From assembly GCA_040702975.1 (NCBI GenBank), contig CP159990.1, forward strand, positions 1,798,001-1,862,000: 64,000 bases of DNA, in the 5' to 3' direction. Origin of the DNA: Roseburia hominis (GTDB taxonomy: Bacteria; Bacillota; Clostridia; Lachnospirales; Lachnospiraceae). Made by a program: the position numbers and the translations under genes. The notes under the pieces were generated by a model that worked only from the letters and a program-made list of their open reading frames with translations, searched no databases and was not told the DNA's origin. This document shows positions 37,148 to 45,799 of this stretch, piece by piece; within the stretch, counting starts at the first letter, position 1, and every line of letters starts with the position of its first letter.

Positions 37148-37795
37148 ATGAATTTGTACGGAAGGTTTTTAGGAAATGATAGCACTTTTGGAAGAGTCAT
37201 GACAAAATGGGGGATGGTCATTGCGATCAATATTCTCTTTGTCATAAGCTGTATTCCGTTTTTCACCATCGGTGCGGCGGCAGTGGCTATGTACTACGCT
37301 GTATTTGAGATTTTGAATTCAGAAACGCCGGTTAATCCTTTTCGGGCGTACTTTAAGGGGCTGCGAAAGCAGTTCCTTCCGGCGACGGTATCCTGGCTGG
37401 CCTTTGTGGGGGTCATCGCACTGGGCACTGTCAATCTGCAAATCTGTGAACAGGCAGGCGGTTGGATTCAATATTTGTCCACCGGCGTAATCGCAGTGTT
37501 GGTGGCATCAGTGATTGTGATGGTATATTTGCTCCCGGTTTTTGCAGTGTTTTCCGGGAAAATGACCGAGAAAATCAAGCTGTCGGTCTGTATCGCTATG
37601 TCACATCCATTGAAGATGCTCCTGATTCTGCTTTTACATGCAGTACCGCTCGTGATTGTATATGTTGATAAAGTCAACAGACCAACCTATGCGTTTATAA
37701 GTGCGTTTTTTGGATTTGGATTGCTTGCATATGTGATTGGAAAAATGCTTGTGCCGTTATTTAAGCCGTATTTCAATATAATGGAAGCCGACTGA
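37148..37795 (+). CDS. YesL/DUF624-family membrane protein
   Basis: 215 residues from the ATG at 37148, 10 nt after the permease stop. The opening MNLYGRFLGNDSTFGRVMTKWGMVIAINILFVISCIP and FTIGAAAVAMYYA are typical of the YesL family, with about five membrane segments. Such genes accompany oligosaccharide ABC transporters; the biochemical role is unknown. Confidence 0.82.
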   Translation: MNLYGRFLGNDSTFGRVMTKWGMVIAINILFVISCIPFFTIGAAAVAMYYAVFEILNSETPVNPFRAYFKGLRKQFLPATVSWLAFVGVIALGTVNLQICEQAGGWIQYLSTGVIAVLVASVIVMVYLLPVFAVFSGKMTEKIKLSVCIAMSHPLKMLLILLLHAVPLVIVYVDKVNRPTYAFISAFFGFGLLAYVIGKMLVPLFKPYFNIMEAD

Positions 37796-37862
37796 TACAT
37801 CAAAAAACACATAAGCCATTAGGCTCATTACATTTATATGATAACAATTAGGAGGAAAGACA

Positions 37863-40130
37863 ATGAGTATTCATTATGACAGTGAGCGGGGAGGTTTCAT
37901 TCTGACTACCCGCAATACTACCTATCAAATGCAGATCAGCAGCCTGGGTCATCTTCTCCACCTTTACTATGGACGAAGGATGGAAGGGAGCATGGAACAT
38001 CTTTACATTCCCCAGGACTGTGGATTTTCTCCCAATCCCTATGAACTCCGTTTGGAGAAGAGCTGGTCGCTGGATTTACTGCCCCAGGAATATAGCGGGG
38101 CCAGTGCGGGGGATTATCGTCTCAGTTCCCTCAATCTGGTTACTGAGGAGGGTGTCTGGGGGACAGACCTTCGCTATCTTAAGTCTGAGATACTGCCCGG
38201 AAAATACAGGGTGTCCGGTATGCCCTCGGCTTTTGACTGCGGCGATGAGGCGGAGACGCTTTCCATCACTCTGAAAGATTCTGTCAGCAGCCTGGAAGTT
38301 GAATTGCTTTATGGCGTGTACGAACAGCAGGATGTTATCACCAGGGCCGTTCGGCTGACCAACACCGGCACAACGCCTGTCCGATTGGAAAAGGCAGCTT
38401 CGGTTTGTCTGGATATCCCTTTTGGTGAGTGGGATATGATCCATTTTATCGGCAGACATACGATGGAGCGTCAGATGAAACGGATACCGCTGACAGGCGG
38501 CATCCAGACTGTAGCCTCCCGTCGCGGTACTTCAAGCCATCAGCACAATCCGTTTGTTATCATTTGTGATCCGTCCGCGACAGAGGATTTTGGAGACTGC
38601 TATGGTTTGATGCTGGTTTACTCCGGCAGTCACCGGACGGATATCGAGGTGGATCAGCGTGGCTTGTTGCGGGCAGTCTCCGGTATTCACGATGAACAGT
38701 TCTGCTGGAAACTGGAGCCGGGAGAGCATTTTGACACGCCGGAGGTACTGCTGACCTTCACCCATCAGGGACTTACCCACCTGTCGCAGACGTATCATCG
38801 ATTTATAAGAAGAAACATTTGTCAGAGTAAATTTACCTATGCCCGCCGTCCGGTTCTGATCAACAACTGGGAGGCTACCTATTTTGATTTTGACGCCGGA
38901 AAAATCCTGGATATTGCGCGTCAGGCCGAAGAACTGGGGGTAGAGATGCTGGTATTGGATGATGGCTGGTTTGGTAAGCGAAATGACGATAACGCCGGAC
39001 TGGGGGACTGGTTTGTCAACACATCGAAACTTCCTGACGGCCTGGAGCCGCTGATCACGCAGGTTAACGCTATGGGTCTGAAGTTTGGCCTGTGGGTAGA
39101 GCCGGAGATGGTCAATGAAGATTCCGACCTCTATCGGGCGCACCCGGACTGGGCGCTTAAGGTTCCGGGGCGCGGGCCGGCTATGAGCCGCAATCAACTG
39201 GTATTGGACTTGTCCAGAGAGGATGTGGTGGACTGGCTGTATAAAACGCTTTCCGGCTTGCTGCGCCAGTATCATATTGAGTATATCAAATGGGATATGA
39301 ACCGCAGTATAGCAGACGTCTATAGCCGTCTGCTGCCTCCTGACCGGCAGGGGGAAGTCCTTCACCGGTACGTGCTGGGCCTCTATCGTCTGCTGGACCG
39401 GCTGACTACAGAATTTCCCGACGTGTTGTTTGAAGGATGCTCCGGCGGCGGAGGCCGGTTTGATGCGGCTATGCTGGCTTACTCCCCGCAAATATGGTGC
39501 AGTGATAATACGGATGCAATTGAGCGATTGTCGATTCAGTATGGCACATCCTTCGGATATCCGGTTGCCTCTATGGGGTCCCATGTCTCTGCTTGTCCCA
39601 ACCATCAGACGGGGCGGAATACGCCGCTGGGGACACGGGCGGTTGTGGCAATGTCCGGCACCTTTGGGTATGAGATGGACTTGAATACACTGACGGAAGA
39701 GGAGAAGCAGCAAGTCAGAGAGCAAATTAAGCGGTTTGATGAATATTATGATTTGATTCAGAACGGCGACTATTATCGCTTGGATCACGGAAAGGAAAAC
39801 CATTATTTTACTGCATGGCAGTTTGTTTCTTCTGACCGGAATGAGAGCCTGGTTAATGTTGTGATAACCTGGCCCCGCAACAATATGAATCCAATATGTC
39901 TCCGGGTGAAAGGCCTGGATCCTAAAGCTGCTTATGTAGTGGAAAGGCAGGAGGCTTTTGGCTGTGAGACAAGAACTTATCAGACCTTATCGGGAAAAAG
40001 AAAACAGCAATACTCCGGTGCTGCACTTATGTATGGCGGATATATGCTGCCTCCTATGTTCGGAGAGTATCCCAGTGTGCAGATTTATCTGAAAAAGGTG
40101 TCAGAAAGAAGGGACAGCAATGATTTTTAA
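37863..40130 (+). CDS. Alpha-galactosidase, GH36
   Basis: 755 residues without a signal peptide, so cytosolic. It has the N-terminal beta-sandwich, then a TIM barrel with NNWEATYFDFD, LDDGWFGKRNDDNAGLGDW, the nucleophile Asp478 in YIKWDMNRS and the acid/base Asp548 in SDNTDAIERL. These positions match the catalytic pair known in bacterial GH36 enzymes of this type. It removes alpha-1,6-linked galactose from melibiose, raffinose and stachyose after import. AGGAGG precedes the start. Confidence 0.95.
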   Translation: MSIHYDSERGGFILTTRNTTYQMQISSLGHLLHLYYGRRMEGSMEHLYIPQDCGFSPNPYELRLEKSWSLDLLPQEYSGASAGDYRLSSLNLVTEEGVWGTDLRYLKSEILPGKYRVSGMPSAFDCGDEAETLSITLKDSVSSLEVELLYGVYEQQDVITRAVRLTNTGTTPVRLEKAASVCLDIPFGEWDMIHFIGRHTMERQMKRIPLTGGIQTVASRRGTSSHQHNPFVIICDPSATEDFGDCYGLMLVYSGSHRTDIEVDQRGLLRAVSGIHDEQFCWKLEPGEHFDTPEVLLTFTHQGLTHLSQTYHRFIRRNICQSKFTYARRPVLINNWEATYFDFDAGKILDIARQAEELGVEMLVLDDGWFGKRNDDNAGLGDWFVNTSKLPDGLEPLITQVNAMGLKFGLWVEPEMVNEDSDLYRAHPDWALKVPGRGPAMSRNQLVLDLSREDVVDWLYKTLSGLLRQYHIEYIKWDMNRSIADVYSRLLPPDRQGEVLHRYVLGLYRLLDRLTTEFPDVLFEGCSGGGGRFDAAMLAYSPQIWCSDNTDAIERLSIQYGTSFGYPVASMGSHVSACPNHQTGRNTPLGTRAVVAMSGTFGYEMDLNTLTEEEKQQVREQIKRFDEYYDLIQNGDYYRLDHGKENHYFTAWQFVSSDRNESLVNVVITWPRNNMNPICLRVKGLDPKAAYVVERQEAFGCETRTYQTLSGKRKQQYSGAALMYGGYMLPPMFGEYPSVQIYLKKVSERRDSNDF

Positions 40131-40809
40131 ACGGTTGCGCCGATGGTGGACAGCAGAAAGTCAGAAAATGGAATCTCTTTCCGTGGAACAACGGATATCC
40201 TACATATGGGATTATTATAGTTTATGGATTGTTGGTATTTTATCGGGAGTTCTGCTGTTGTCGTGGGGAATCTGGCACTATGTCACGACGAATCCTGAAA
40301 ACTGGTTCTTTGCCTGCTTTGCCAATACCCATGCAGATTTAGGCGATGGCTCTGAATTTTGGGAGGACTTCGCCGATTATGCGGGATATGATCTGAACGA
40401 GAAAAATTTGGTTTTCAACGACCAGTGCTATTGCGATCCGGCCGGGAAAACTTCCGGCAACGAATACTATCAGATGCTGACCGCCTATATGGTCAGCGGC
40501 GATCTGGATGTGTTGGTTATGGAGAAAGACCGGCTGCAAGTGATCGGAGCTTCCGGGCGGCTCATGGATTTAGATGACGAACGGGTAAAGAAAATTTCCG
40601 AACAGTATAAAGAGCGCTTAATTTACTGTGAACCTTCAGATCAGGATTATGGGAAAGAGTCTGTCCCGATAGGGATCGATCTTTCCGGCAGTATCCTGAC
40701 AGAAGAAAACCAGGCATATGCCGATGGGGCTGCGCTTGGGATTAACGCGATGGCATCTCACATAGATCAGATAGAGGTTTTTCTGGCATATTTATTTGAG
40801 AAGCCATAG
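40120..40809 (+). CDS. Membrane-anchored protein of unknown function in the galactoside operon
   Basis: 229 residues, overlapping the GH36 gene by 11 bp. A basic, Trp-rich cytosolic start (FKRLRRWWTAESQKMESL) precedes one membrane segment at about 36-54 (LWIVGILSGVLLLSWGIWH). A soluble outer domain of about 170 residues follows. Parts such as EYYQMLTAYMVSGDLDVLVMEKDRL read like a ligand-binding protein lobe. I do not recognise a family. Confidence 0.7.
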   Translation: MIFKRLRRWWTAESQKMESLSVEQRISYIWDYYSLWIVGILSGVLLLSWGIWHYVTTNPENWFFACFANTHADLGDGSEFWEDFADYAGYDLNEKNLVFNDQCYCDPAGKTSGNEYYQMLTAYMVSGDLDVLVMEKDRLQVIGASGRLMDLDDERVKKISEQYKERLIYCEPSDQDYGKESVPIGIDLSGSILTEENQAYADGAALGINAMASHIDQIEVFLAYLFEKP

Positions 40810-40829
40810 GATAAAAGGTATGTATTGTC

Positions 40830-40891
40830 AACCACTATATATGTGTCGAATAGAGTGTTTATAAATGCCTTATTTGCCATATATAGTGGTT
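40830..40891. terminator. Hairpin between convergent genes
   Basis: AACCACTATATATG and CATATATAGTGGTT are perfect 14-bp complements across a 34-nt loop, followed by ATATTTTTGG on the plus strand. It lies between the orphan membrane gene and the AraC gene. Confidence 0.6.
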
Positions 40892-40936
40892 ATATTTTTG
40901 GCTTCAGATGAAATATTTTACTTTACGATTCTGCCA

Positions 40937-41824
40937 TCAGGGTCTGCCCTCTCTTATTTCCAGTTCATCTGTGTGAGTTCGGTAACTTTTTGGACTCAAT
41001 CCAAATTTTTTCTTAAATGCTTTGGAAAACACAAGCTGATCCTTGTAACCTACATGATTTGAAATCTCTTTGATGGACATAGTAGTGCTGACAAGGAGAT
41101 TAGCTGCCTTATGCATACGAAAATCAATAAGGAATTTTTGAACAGAAATATTGAGTTCTTTTTGAAACGCATAGTTTAGATGAGAACGGGTAATTCCGAT
41201 CTTATCTGCAATATCAGATACACTGATATCCTGCATATACATTTCATTGATATAATCTATTGCAAAATTCACATATACGTTATTGCTATAATCCGTTTTT
41301 TCCTGTTTATTTTCCAGAGCAAGATGTTTGTGATGGTCAGAAAGAATGGCGAATAATTTAAGAAGAATGGATTCACGGTAAAGACCATCAGTAAAGCTTA
41401 AGGTAATATGTTCAAAAAAATCATCAAAACAGCACATATACTTTTCAAGGTCAGGTGCCGTATGAACTAAATGGCTTTTGGAAAAACCGCAATTTCTTAA
41501 TATGGTGTCAGCTCCGAGTCCTCTGAAACCGACCCACACATAAGTCCAGGGGTTATTTTTGTCTGCACAGTAAACAACAGGTTCATCAGGATAAATCAAA
41601 AACATCTGTCCGGCACTGAGCGGCCATGTATTGCCATTAGCCGAATAGAATCCCCTTCCCGACAAAATGAAATGAATAATATATTCATCGCGGGTACCGG
41701 AGAAGGCATGATAGGCTTTGCAGTCTTCTTTTCCCATATGCACCGGGGTAATCTCCCTGGAGGGTTCATTTAAATCTTCCAAACATTTAAAATCAATACT
41801 GTTTGTATATTTGACGGTACGCAT
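40937..41824 (-). CDS. AraC-family transcriptional regulator
   Basis: 295 residues. The N-terminal sugar-sensing cupin-like half includes GRGFYSANGNTWPLSAGQMFLIYPDEPVVY. The C-terminal pair of HTH motifs is at about 190-290 (MYMQDISVSDIADKIGITRSHLNYAFQKELNIS and TMSIKEISNHVGYKDQLVFSKAFKKKFGLSPKSYR). It resembles MsmR/RafR activators and lies between the two GH36 units, so it is the likely activator binding the shared element at 33858 and 41899. Confidence 0.92.
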   Translation of the reverse strand: MRTVKYTNSIDFKCLEDLNEPSREITPVHMGKEDCKAYHAFSGTRDEYIIHFILSGRGFYSANGNTWPLSAGQMFLIYPDEPVVYCADKNNPWTYVWVGFRGLGADTILRNCGFSKSHLVHTAPDLEKYMCCFDDFFEHITLSFTDGLYRESILLKLFAILSDHHKHLALENKQEKTDYSNNVYVNFAIDYINEMYMQDISVSDIADKIGITRSHLNYAFQKELNISVQKFLIDFRMHKAANLLVSTTMSIKEISNHVGYKDQLVFSKAFKKKFGLSPKSYRTHTDELEIREGRP

Positions 41825-41898
41825 ACTATTATCTCCTTTATATTAAAACATCATGACATGATATCAGGGTCAAAAAGTTATGTACGGCATGATTATAG

Positions 41899-41939
41899 CA
41901 TATATTCTGCGATTTTGACATATCCATATTTTCATATAT
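41899..41939 (+). promoter_or_regulatory. Putative operator B for the AraC-family regulator
   Basis: CATAT boxes at 41899, 41919 and 41933, matching operator A in sequence (32/41) and geometry. The divergent AraC gene starts 75 nt away, so the same site could also affect its own transcription. Confidence 0.65.
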
Positions 41940-41978
41940 CCATTTTTTTAGGTTATGTATTTCTGGGTTATGAAAACG

Positions 41979-41984
41979 TATAAT
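41979..41984 (+). promoter_or_regulatory. -10 box of the second GH36 gene
   Basis: TATAAT, 60 nt after the central CATAT box of operator B. No good -35 is visible (GTATTT at the expected place), consistent with activator dependence. Confidence 0.6.
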
Positions 41985-42019
41985 AGAATTGCATTACATG
42001 GAGTAAGGAGGAAGTGGCT

Positions 42020-44056
42020 GTGGTTGAAGGAAAGAATTTAAGGTGTCAGATTTATTGTCAAAAAGGAAGGAAAATAGATGCTGAGTTTCCGGTAAATACA
42101 GGAATATATGAAGAAGAAGGTCTTCATCTCGAATTGACTGAAAAGGTAGTAGATGGATGCCAATTTGGGGAAATCCGGCTGAATATAAAAAATGAGGCGT
42201 GTACGGAAAATGATAATCTGAGAGTGGAGAAACCAATCAGGGTGTATCTTCCTATAAAAGAACAGCCGGAAAAAATTACCGCAATGTATCTCTACAATGA
42301 ATGGTGGACAAGACCTGCTTTTGTTACAAAATTTCAGGATATTCCTGAGTATACACAGGTGGCGTTTTTCAAATATAAAGATAGATTTTCATGTCTGGTG
42401 CCGATGGTTGGCAGGAAATTTAAGACATATCTGGTAAATGGAACCGAGACGGAGATCTGTCTGGAAATGACTGCCTGGCTGGGCGGGCTAAAAGATGTTG
42501 AGGAACCGCTGTATATAATGGCGGAGGCCTCCGTATTGGCGGAAGCTATATATAAGGCTTTTTCCTGGCTGGCAGAATATAAGGGGATTAGAATGAGAGA
42601 AGGCCGGAGGATTCCGGAGATGTTCCGGTATCTGGGATGGTGCAGCTGGGATGCATTTTACAGAGACATTACAGAGGACAAGGTCCGTCAGAAGGCAAAC
42701 GAATTGCTTGAGAAAAAGGTTCCGGTGAAATGGATGCTGATCGATGACGGATGGCTTTCGGTACAGGATGAATTGCTTTGTGATTTTGCTCCGGATAAAG
42801 AAAAGTTTCCGGCCGGTTTCAAAAAGATGATAAAAGAAATAAAGGAAAAAGGAGAGATCAGATGGTTTGGCGTCTGGCATGCTTTGGGAGGATATTGGGG
42901 CGGCGTTGCACCGGGGAGTGAATTGGAGTTTAAAGAGAACGCTTACCTTTATAAAACCGTGAATGGAAAACTGATTCCGAGTCCCCAGACAGGAGAACAG
43001 TTTTACAGAAACTGGTATCAGAACTTAAGGCGTGAAGAGATTGATTTTGTAAAAGTGGATGGTCAGAGTGCAGTGCCTTACTATTTTGAAAACAGCCTGC
43101 CGGTAAGTGAAGCTGCAAGAGGGATAAATCAGGCTTTGGAGGGCGGCGCGTCTAATATGGACGGGGCAATTATAAACTGCATGGGAATGGCCATGGAAAA
43201 TATTCTGGCAAGGCCTACTTCTGCAATTTCAAGAAACAGTGATGATTTTGTACCTGATAAAGAGGGCGGATTTGCAGAACACCTGCTGCAGAATGCATAT
43301 AATGCGCTGTATCATAATGAGTTATACTGCTGCGACTGGGATATGTTCTGGACTATGCATGAAGATTGTGTGAAGCATAGTCTTCTGCGTGCAATCAGTG
43401 GAGGACCAATATATGTCAGCGATAAGATAGGGGCTACCAATCCTGATGTGTTAAAGCCATTAGTCTATGGAGATGGCAGGATTTTGATGATGGACCGTTC
43501 AGCAAAACCGACGGTGGACTGCGTTTTTTCTGATCCGATGGCAGATGGAGTGTTAAAGCTTCATAATGTAGCATCGTGGGGGAACTGCGGAAAAGGTGGA
43601 GGAATCGCCGTATATAATTTGACAGACCGGAAGCAGTCATTTACCTTCAGACCGACAGATATCCCGGATCTGGAAGTGGCTGACAGGTATTGGGTGTATG
43701 ATTATTTTGAAAAGAAAGCCTTTTCTCTGGACAGGAATGAAAAATATGAGGGTAGTGTCGCGCGGGATGGTTTTGGATGGTTTGTTCTGCTCCCGCAGGG
43801 AAAAAATTGTTCTTGTCTGGGCCTTATGAATAAGTATGTAGGATTTATGGCCGTTGAAAGTATTCATGAAAATGATAAGGCAGACATCATGGTAATCAGG
43901 GAGTCAGGACCAGTAGGCTGGCTTTCTGAAAAAGAACCTCAAAAAGTAATGGTTAATGCTGTGGAAGTTACGGAAAATGTGAAAAAGGAAGATAAACTAT
44001 ATACGATATCATTTGCTGAGTCATCTGACAAAATGATACTTTCTATTGTCTGGTGA
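42020..44056 (+). CDS. Raffinose-synthase/Sip1-type GH36 glycosidase
   Basis: 678 residues from GTG 42020, 8 nt after AAGGAGG; the GTG at 42014 is too close. The family block is FRYLGWCSWDAFYRDITEDKV with KWMLIDDGW. The nucleophile is Asp347 in FVKVDGQSA and the acid/base Asp408 or Asp409 in RNSDDFVPD. Plant relatives transfer galactose from galactinol, while archaeal and bacterial ones hydrolyse alpha-galactosides. No signal peptide. It belongs to the same regulon as the transport operon but is a separate transcript. Confidence 0.88.
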   Translation: MVEGKNLRCQIYCQKGRKIDAEFPVNTGIYEEEGLHLELTEKVVDGCQFGEIRLNIKNEACTENDNLRVEKPIRVYLPIKEQPEKITAMYLYNEWWTRPAFVTKFQDIPEYTQVAFFKYKDRFSCLVPMVGRKFKTYLVNGTETEICLEMTAWLGGLKDVEEPLYIMAEASVLAEAIYKAFSWLAEYKGIRMREGRRIPEMFRYLGWCSWDAFYRDITEDKVRQKANELLEKKVPVKWMLIDDGWLSVQDELLCDFAPDKEKFPAGFKKMIKEIKEKGEIRWFGVWHALGGYWGGVAPGSELEFKENAYLYKTVNGKLIPSPQTGEQFYRNWYQNLRREEIDFVKVDGQSAVPYYFENSLPVSEAARGINQALEGGASNMDGAIINCMGMAMENILARPTSAISRNSDDFVPDKEGGFAEHLLQNAYNALYHNELYCCDWDMFWTMHEDCVKHSLLRAISGGPIYVSDKIGATNPDVLKPLVYGDGRILMMDRSAKPTVDCVFSDPMADGVLKLHNVASWGNCGKGGGIAVYNLTDRKQSFTFRPTDIPDLEVADRYWVYDYFEKKAFSLDRNEKYEGSVARDGFGWFVLLPQGKNCSCLGLMNKYVGFMAVESIHENDKADIMVIRESGPVGWLSEKEPQKVMVNAVEVTENVKKEDKLYTISFAESSDKMILSIVW

Positions 44057-44083
44057 GATGAAAAGGTTTAGTATCAATAAAAA

Positions 44084-44129
44084 AAGCCCTGCCGGAAAGC
44101 GAATAAAAGCGCTTCTTACGGCAGGGCTT
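44084..44129. terminator. Bidirectional terminator
   Basis: AAGCCCTGCCG and CGGCAGGGCTT are perfect 11-bp complements, with a nested AAGCG/CGCTT pairing, preceded by an A-run and followed by TAATCTT. It serves the GH36 gene and the convergent HxlR gene. Confidence 0.85.
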
Positions 44130-44160
44130 AATCTTGCATTGTGAACATTTTGCCTAATTA

Positions 44161-44493
44161 CTAAAGGCGGTTTTTATCTCCCCATTCACACATGCCATCT
44201 AATATGGGAATCAGAGATTTCCCTCTTTCCGTAAGGCTGTATTCCACCTTTGGGGGAATCTGGGGATATTCTTTTCTATGTACTAATTGATCTGATTCCA
44301 ATTCTTTTAAGGTGGAACTGAGCGTTTTATATGATATTCCGCCGATATATTTTTTCATTTCATTAAAGCGGACGATACCAAACTCCATAAGGGTATAAAG
44401 AATTGTCATTTTATATTTCCCGTTGATGAGGGATAATGTATAGCTGAAACCTGTCGTTTTTAAACATTCCTGTGATATGCAGCGTTCACTCAT
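44161..44493 (-). CDS. HxlR-family winged-helix regulator
   Basis: 110 residues. CISQECLKTTGFSYTLSLINGKYKMTILYTL opens the HxlR domain; the conserved recognition region is GGISYKTLSSTLKELESDQLVHRKEY, and PKVEYSLTERGKSLIPIL is the wing. Cys residues at 5 and 10 could sense thiol-reactive compounds, as known for some members. It is divergent from the redox cassette, whose promoter has a palindrome that it probably binds. Confidence 0.93.
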   Translation of the reverse strand: MSERCISQECLKTTGFSYTLSLINGKYKMTILYTLMEFGIVRFNEMKKYIGGISYKTLSSTLKELESDQLVHRKEYPQIPPKVEYSLTERGKSLIPILDGMCEWGDKNRL

Positions 44494-44532
44494 TTTACAC
44501 TCTCCTTTGAGTAAGTATATAACTTTGATGTG

Positions 44533-44584
44533 AGTATCGCACTTAAATGTGCGTACTTGTTTCCTGTTTCATTCTCGTTATAAT
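44533..44584 (+). promoter_or_regulatory. Promoter and operator of the redox cassette
   Basis: TTGTTT (44557-44562), 16 nt, TATAAT (44579-44584). Directly upstream, AGTATCGCAC (44533-44542) and GTGCGTACT (44549-44557) form an inverted repeat with one bulged base that touches the -35. AAGTATATAACTT (44513-44525) is a second, weaker palindrome. Confidence 0.65.
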
Positions 44585-44638
44585 TATAATATCAGTAGCA
44601 GGAAAAGTCAATTCTGCATGTATTAGGAGGAATAAATC

Positions 44639-45178
44639 ATGAGTAAAAAAATTGTAGTAATCACCGGAAGTCCCCGTAAAAATGGAAACAGCTTTGCCAT
44701 GACGGACTCATTTATCAAGGCTGCCGAGGAGAAGGGACATACGGTTACCCGTTTTGATGCGGCGCTGAAAAAAGTAGGAGGATGCCATGCATGTGAAACC
44801 TGTTTTTCTACTGGGAAAGCCTGCACATTTGATGACGACTTCAATACGATCGCACCGGCTATTCTGGAAGCGGATGCTATTGTGTTCACCATGCCGGTCT
44901 ACTGGTATTCAATTCCGGCACAGATCAAGGGCGTTATCGACCGTATTTTCTCTTTGGTTGTCGGCGGCAAAGATATCGCTGGCAAGGAATGTGCGCTGAT
45001 CACCTGCTGTGAGGAAGAGGATATGTCGGTTATGGACGGCGTCCGTATTCCGATGGAGCGTATGTGTGCTCTGAACAAATGGAAGATGGTTGGCGAAGTT
45101 CTGATCCCTGGCGTGCTGAATGCGGGCGATATTGACAAGACAGATGGCTGCGAAAGGCAGCAGCTTTGGCCGATGTAA
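44639..45178 (+). CDS. Flavodoxin-fold NAD(P)H-dependent oxidoreductase, probable C-terminal frameshift
   Basis: 179 residues. The FMN phosphate loop is ITGSPRKNGNSFAM, then CHACETCFSTGKACTFDDDFNTI and FTMPVYWYSIPAQIKGVIDRIF, typical of iron-sulfur/flavodoxin-fold reductases. The last residues read DKTDGCERQQLWPM, unlike the family. The next frame from about 45148 gives LRKAAALADVI and then a stop at 45181-45183, which is the expected family ending. A missing base near 45146-45149 explains this. The core is intact, so the protein may still work. Confidence 0.88.
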   Translation: MSKKIVVITGSPRKNGNSFAMTDSFIKAAEEKGHTVTRFDAALKKVGGCHACETCFSTGKACTFDDDFNTIAPAILEADAIVFTMPVYWYSIPAQIKGVIDRIFSLVVGGKDIAGKECALITCCEEEDMSVMDGVRIPMERMCALNKWKMVGEVLIPGVLNAGDIDKTDGCERQQLWPM

Positions 45179-45193
45179 TTTAAGGAGAAGAAT

Positions 45194-45742
45194 ATGGATA
45201 AGAAAATAGTGATCCTGAATGGAAGTCCCCGTAAAAACGGGAATACGGCAGCTTTGGCTGCTGAGTTTACCAGGGGCGCCAAAGAGGCAGGAAATACGGT
45301 GACGGAATTTTTCCTTGACGGTATGAATATCCATGGCTGCAAAGGGTGTTTTGGAGGCCACAGCAGCCGGGAATGTCCCTGTGTTCAAAGAGATGATATG
45401 GACAAAATATATCCGGTGGTAAAAGAATGTGATGTGATCGTGCTTGCGTCGCCGCTGTATTACTGGAATATGAGCGGTCAGCTTCGGACGGCTGTCGACC
45501 GGTTGTTTGCATTGGAGGAAGGGGATGGGAATCTCCTTAGAGGGCATGACAGGGCTTCTGCGCTTTTGATGGCGGCAGAGGGGCATGGGTTTGAAGATGT
45601 TGTTCTTTACTATGACCACCTTATGGAGCATTTGAAGTGGAAAAATCTTGGGCATGTTCTGGCCGGGGGAAATGGCAGTGTCGGTGATATTGCAGGAAAG
45701 CCTGAACTTAAGGAAGCCTATGAGCTTGGAAAATCAATCTGA
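45194..45742 (+). CDS. Flavodoxin-fold NAD(P)H-dependent oxidoreductase (second paralogue)
   Basis: 182 residues. ILNGSPRKNGNTAAL, MNIHGCKGCFGGHSSRECPCVQRDDMDKIY and LASPLYYWNMSGQLRTAVDRLF parallel the upstream gene, suggesting old tandem duplication. Its C-terminus (GKPELKEAYELGKSI) is normal. AAGGAG precedes the start 15 nt after the first gene. Likely quinone, nitro or azo-compound reduction; substrate unknown. Confidence 0.9.
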   Translation: MDKKIVILNGSPRKNGNTAALAAEFTRGAKEAGNTVTEFFLDGMNIHGCKGCFGGHSSRECPCVQRDDMDKIYPVVKECDVIVLASPLYYWNMSGQLRTAVDRLFALEEGDGNLLRGHDRASALLMAAEGHGFEDVVLYYDHLMEHLKWKNLGHVLAGGNGSVGDIAGKPELKEAYELGKSI

Positions 45743-45799
45743 TAATACATAGGAAGGAAACGATTATTCTGAATAAGATTAATTGGTTAGTAGTAAGCT

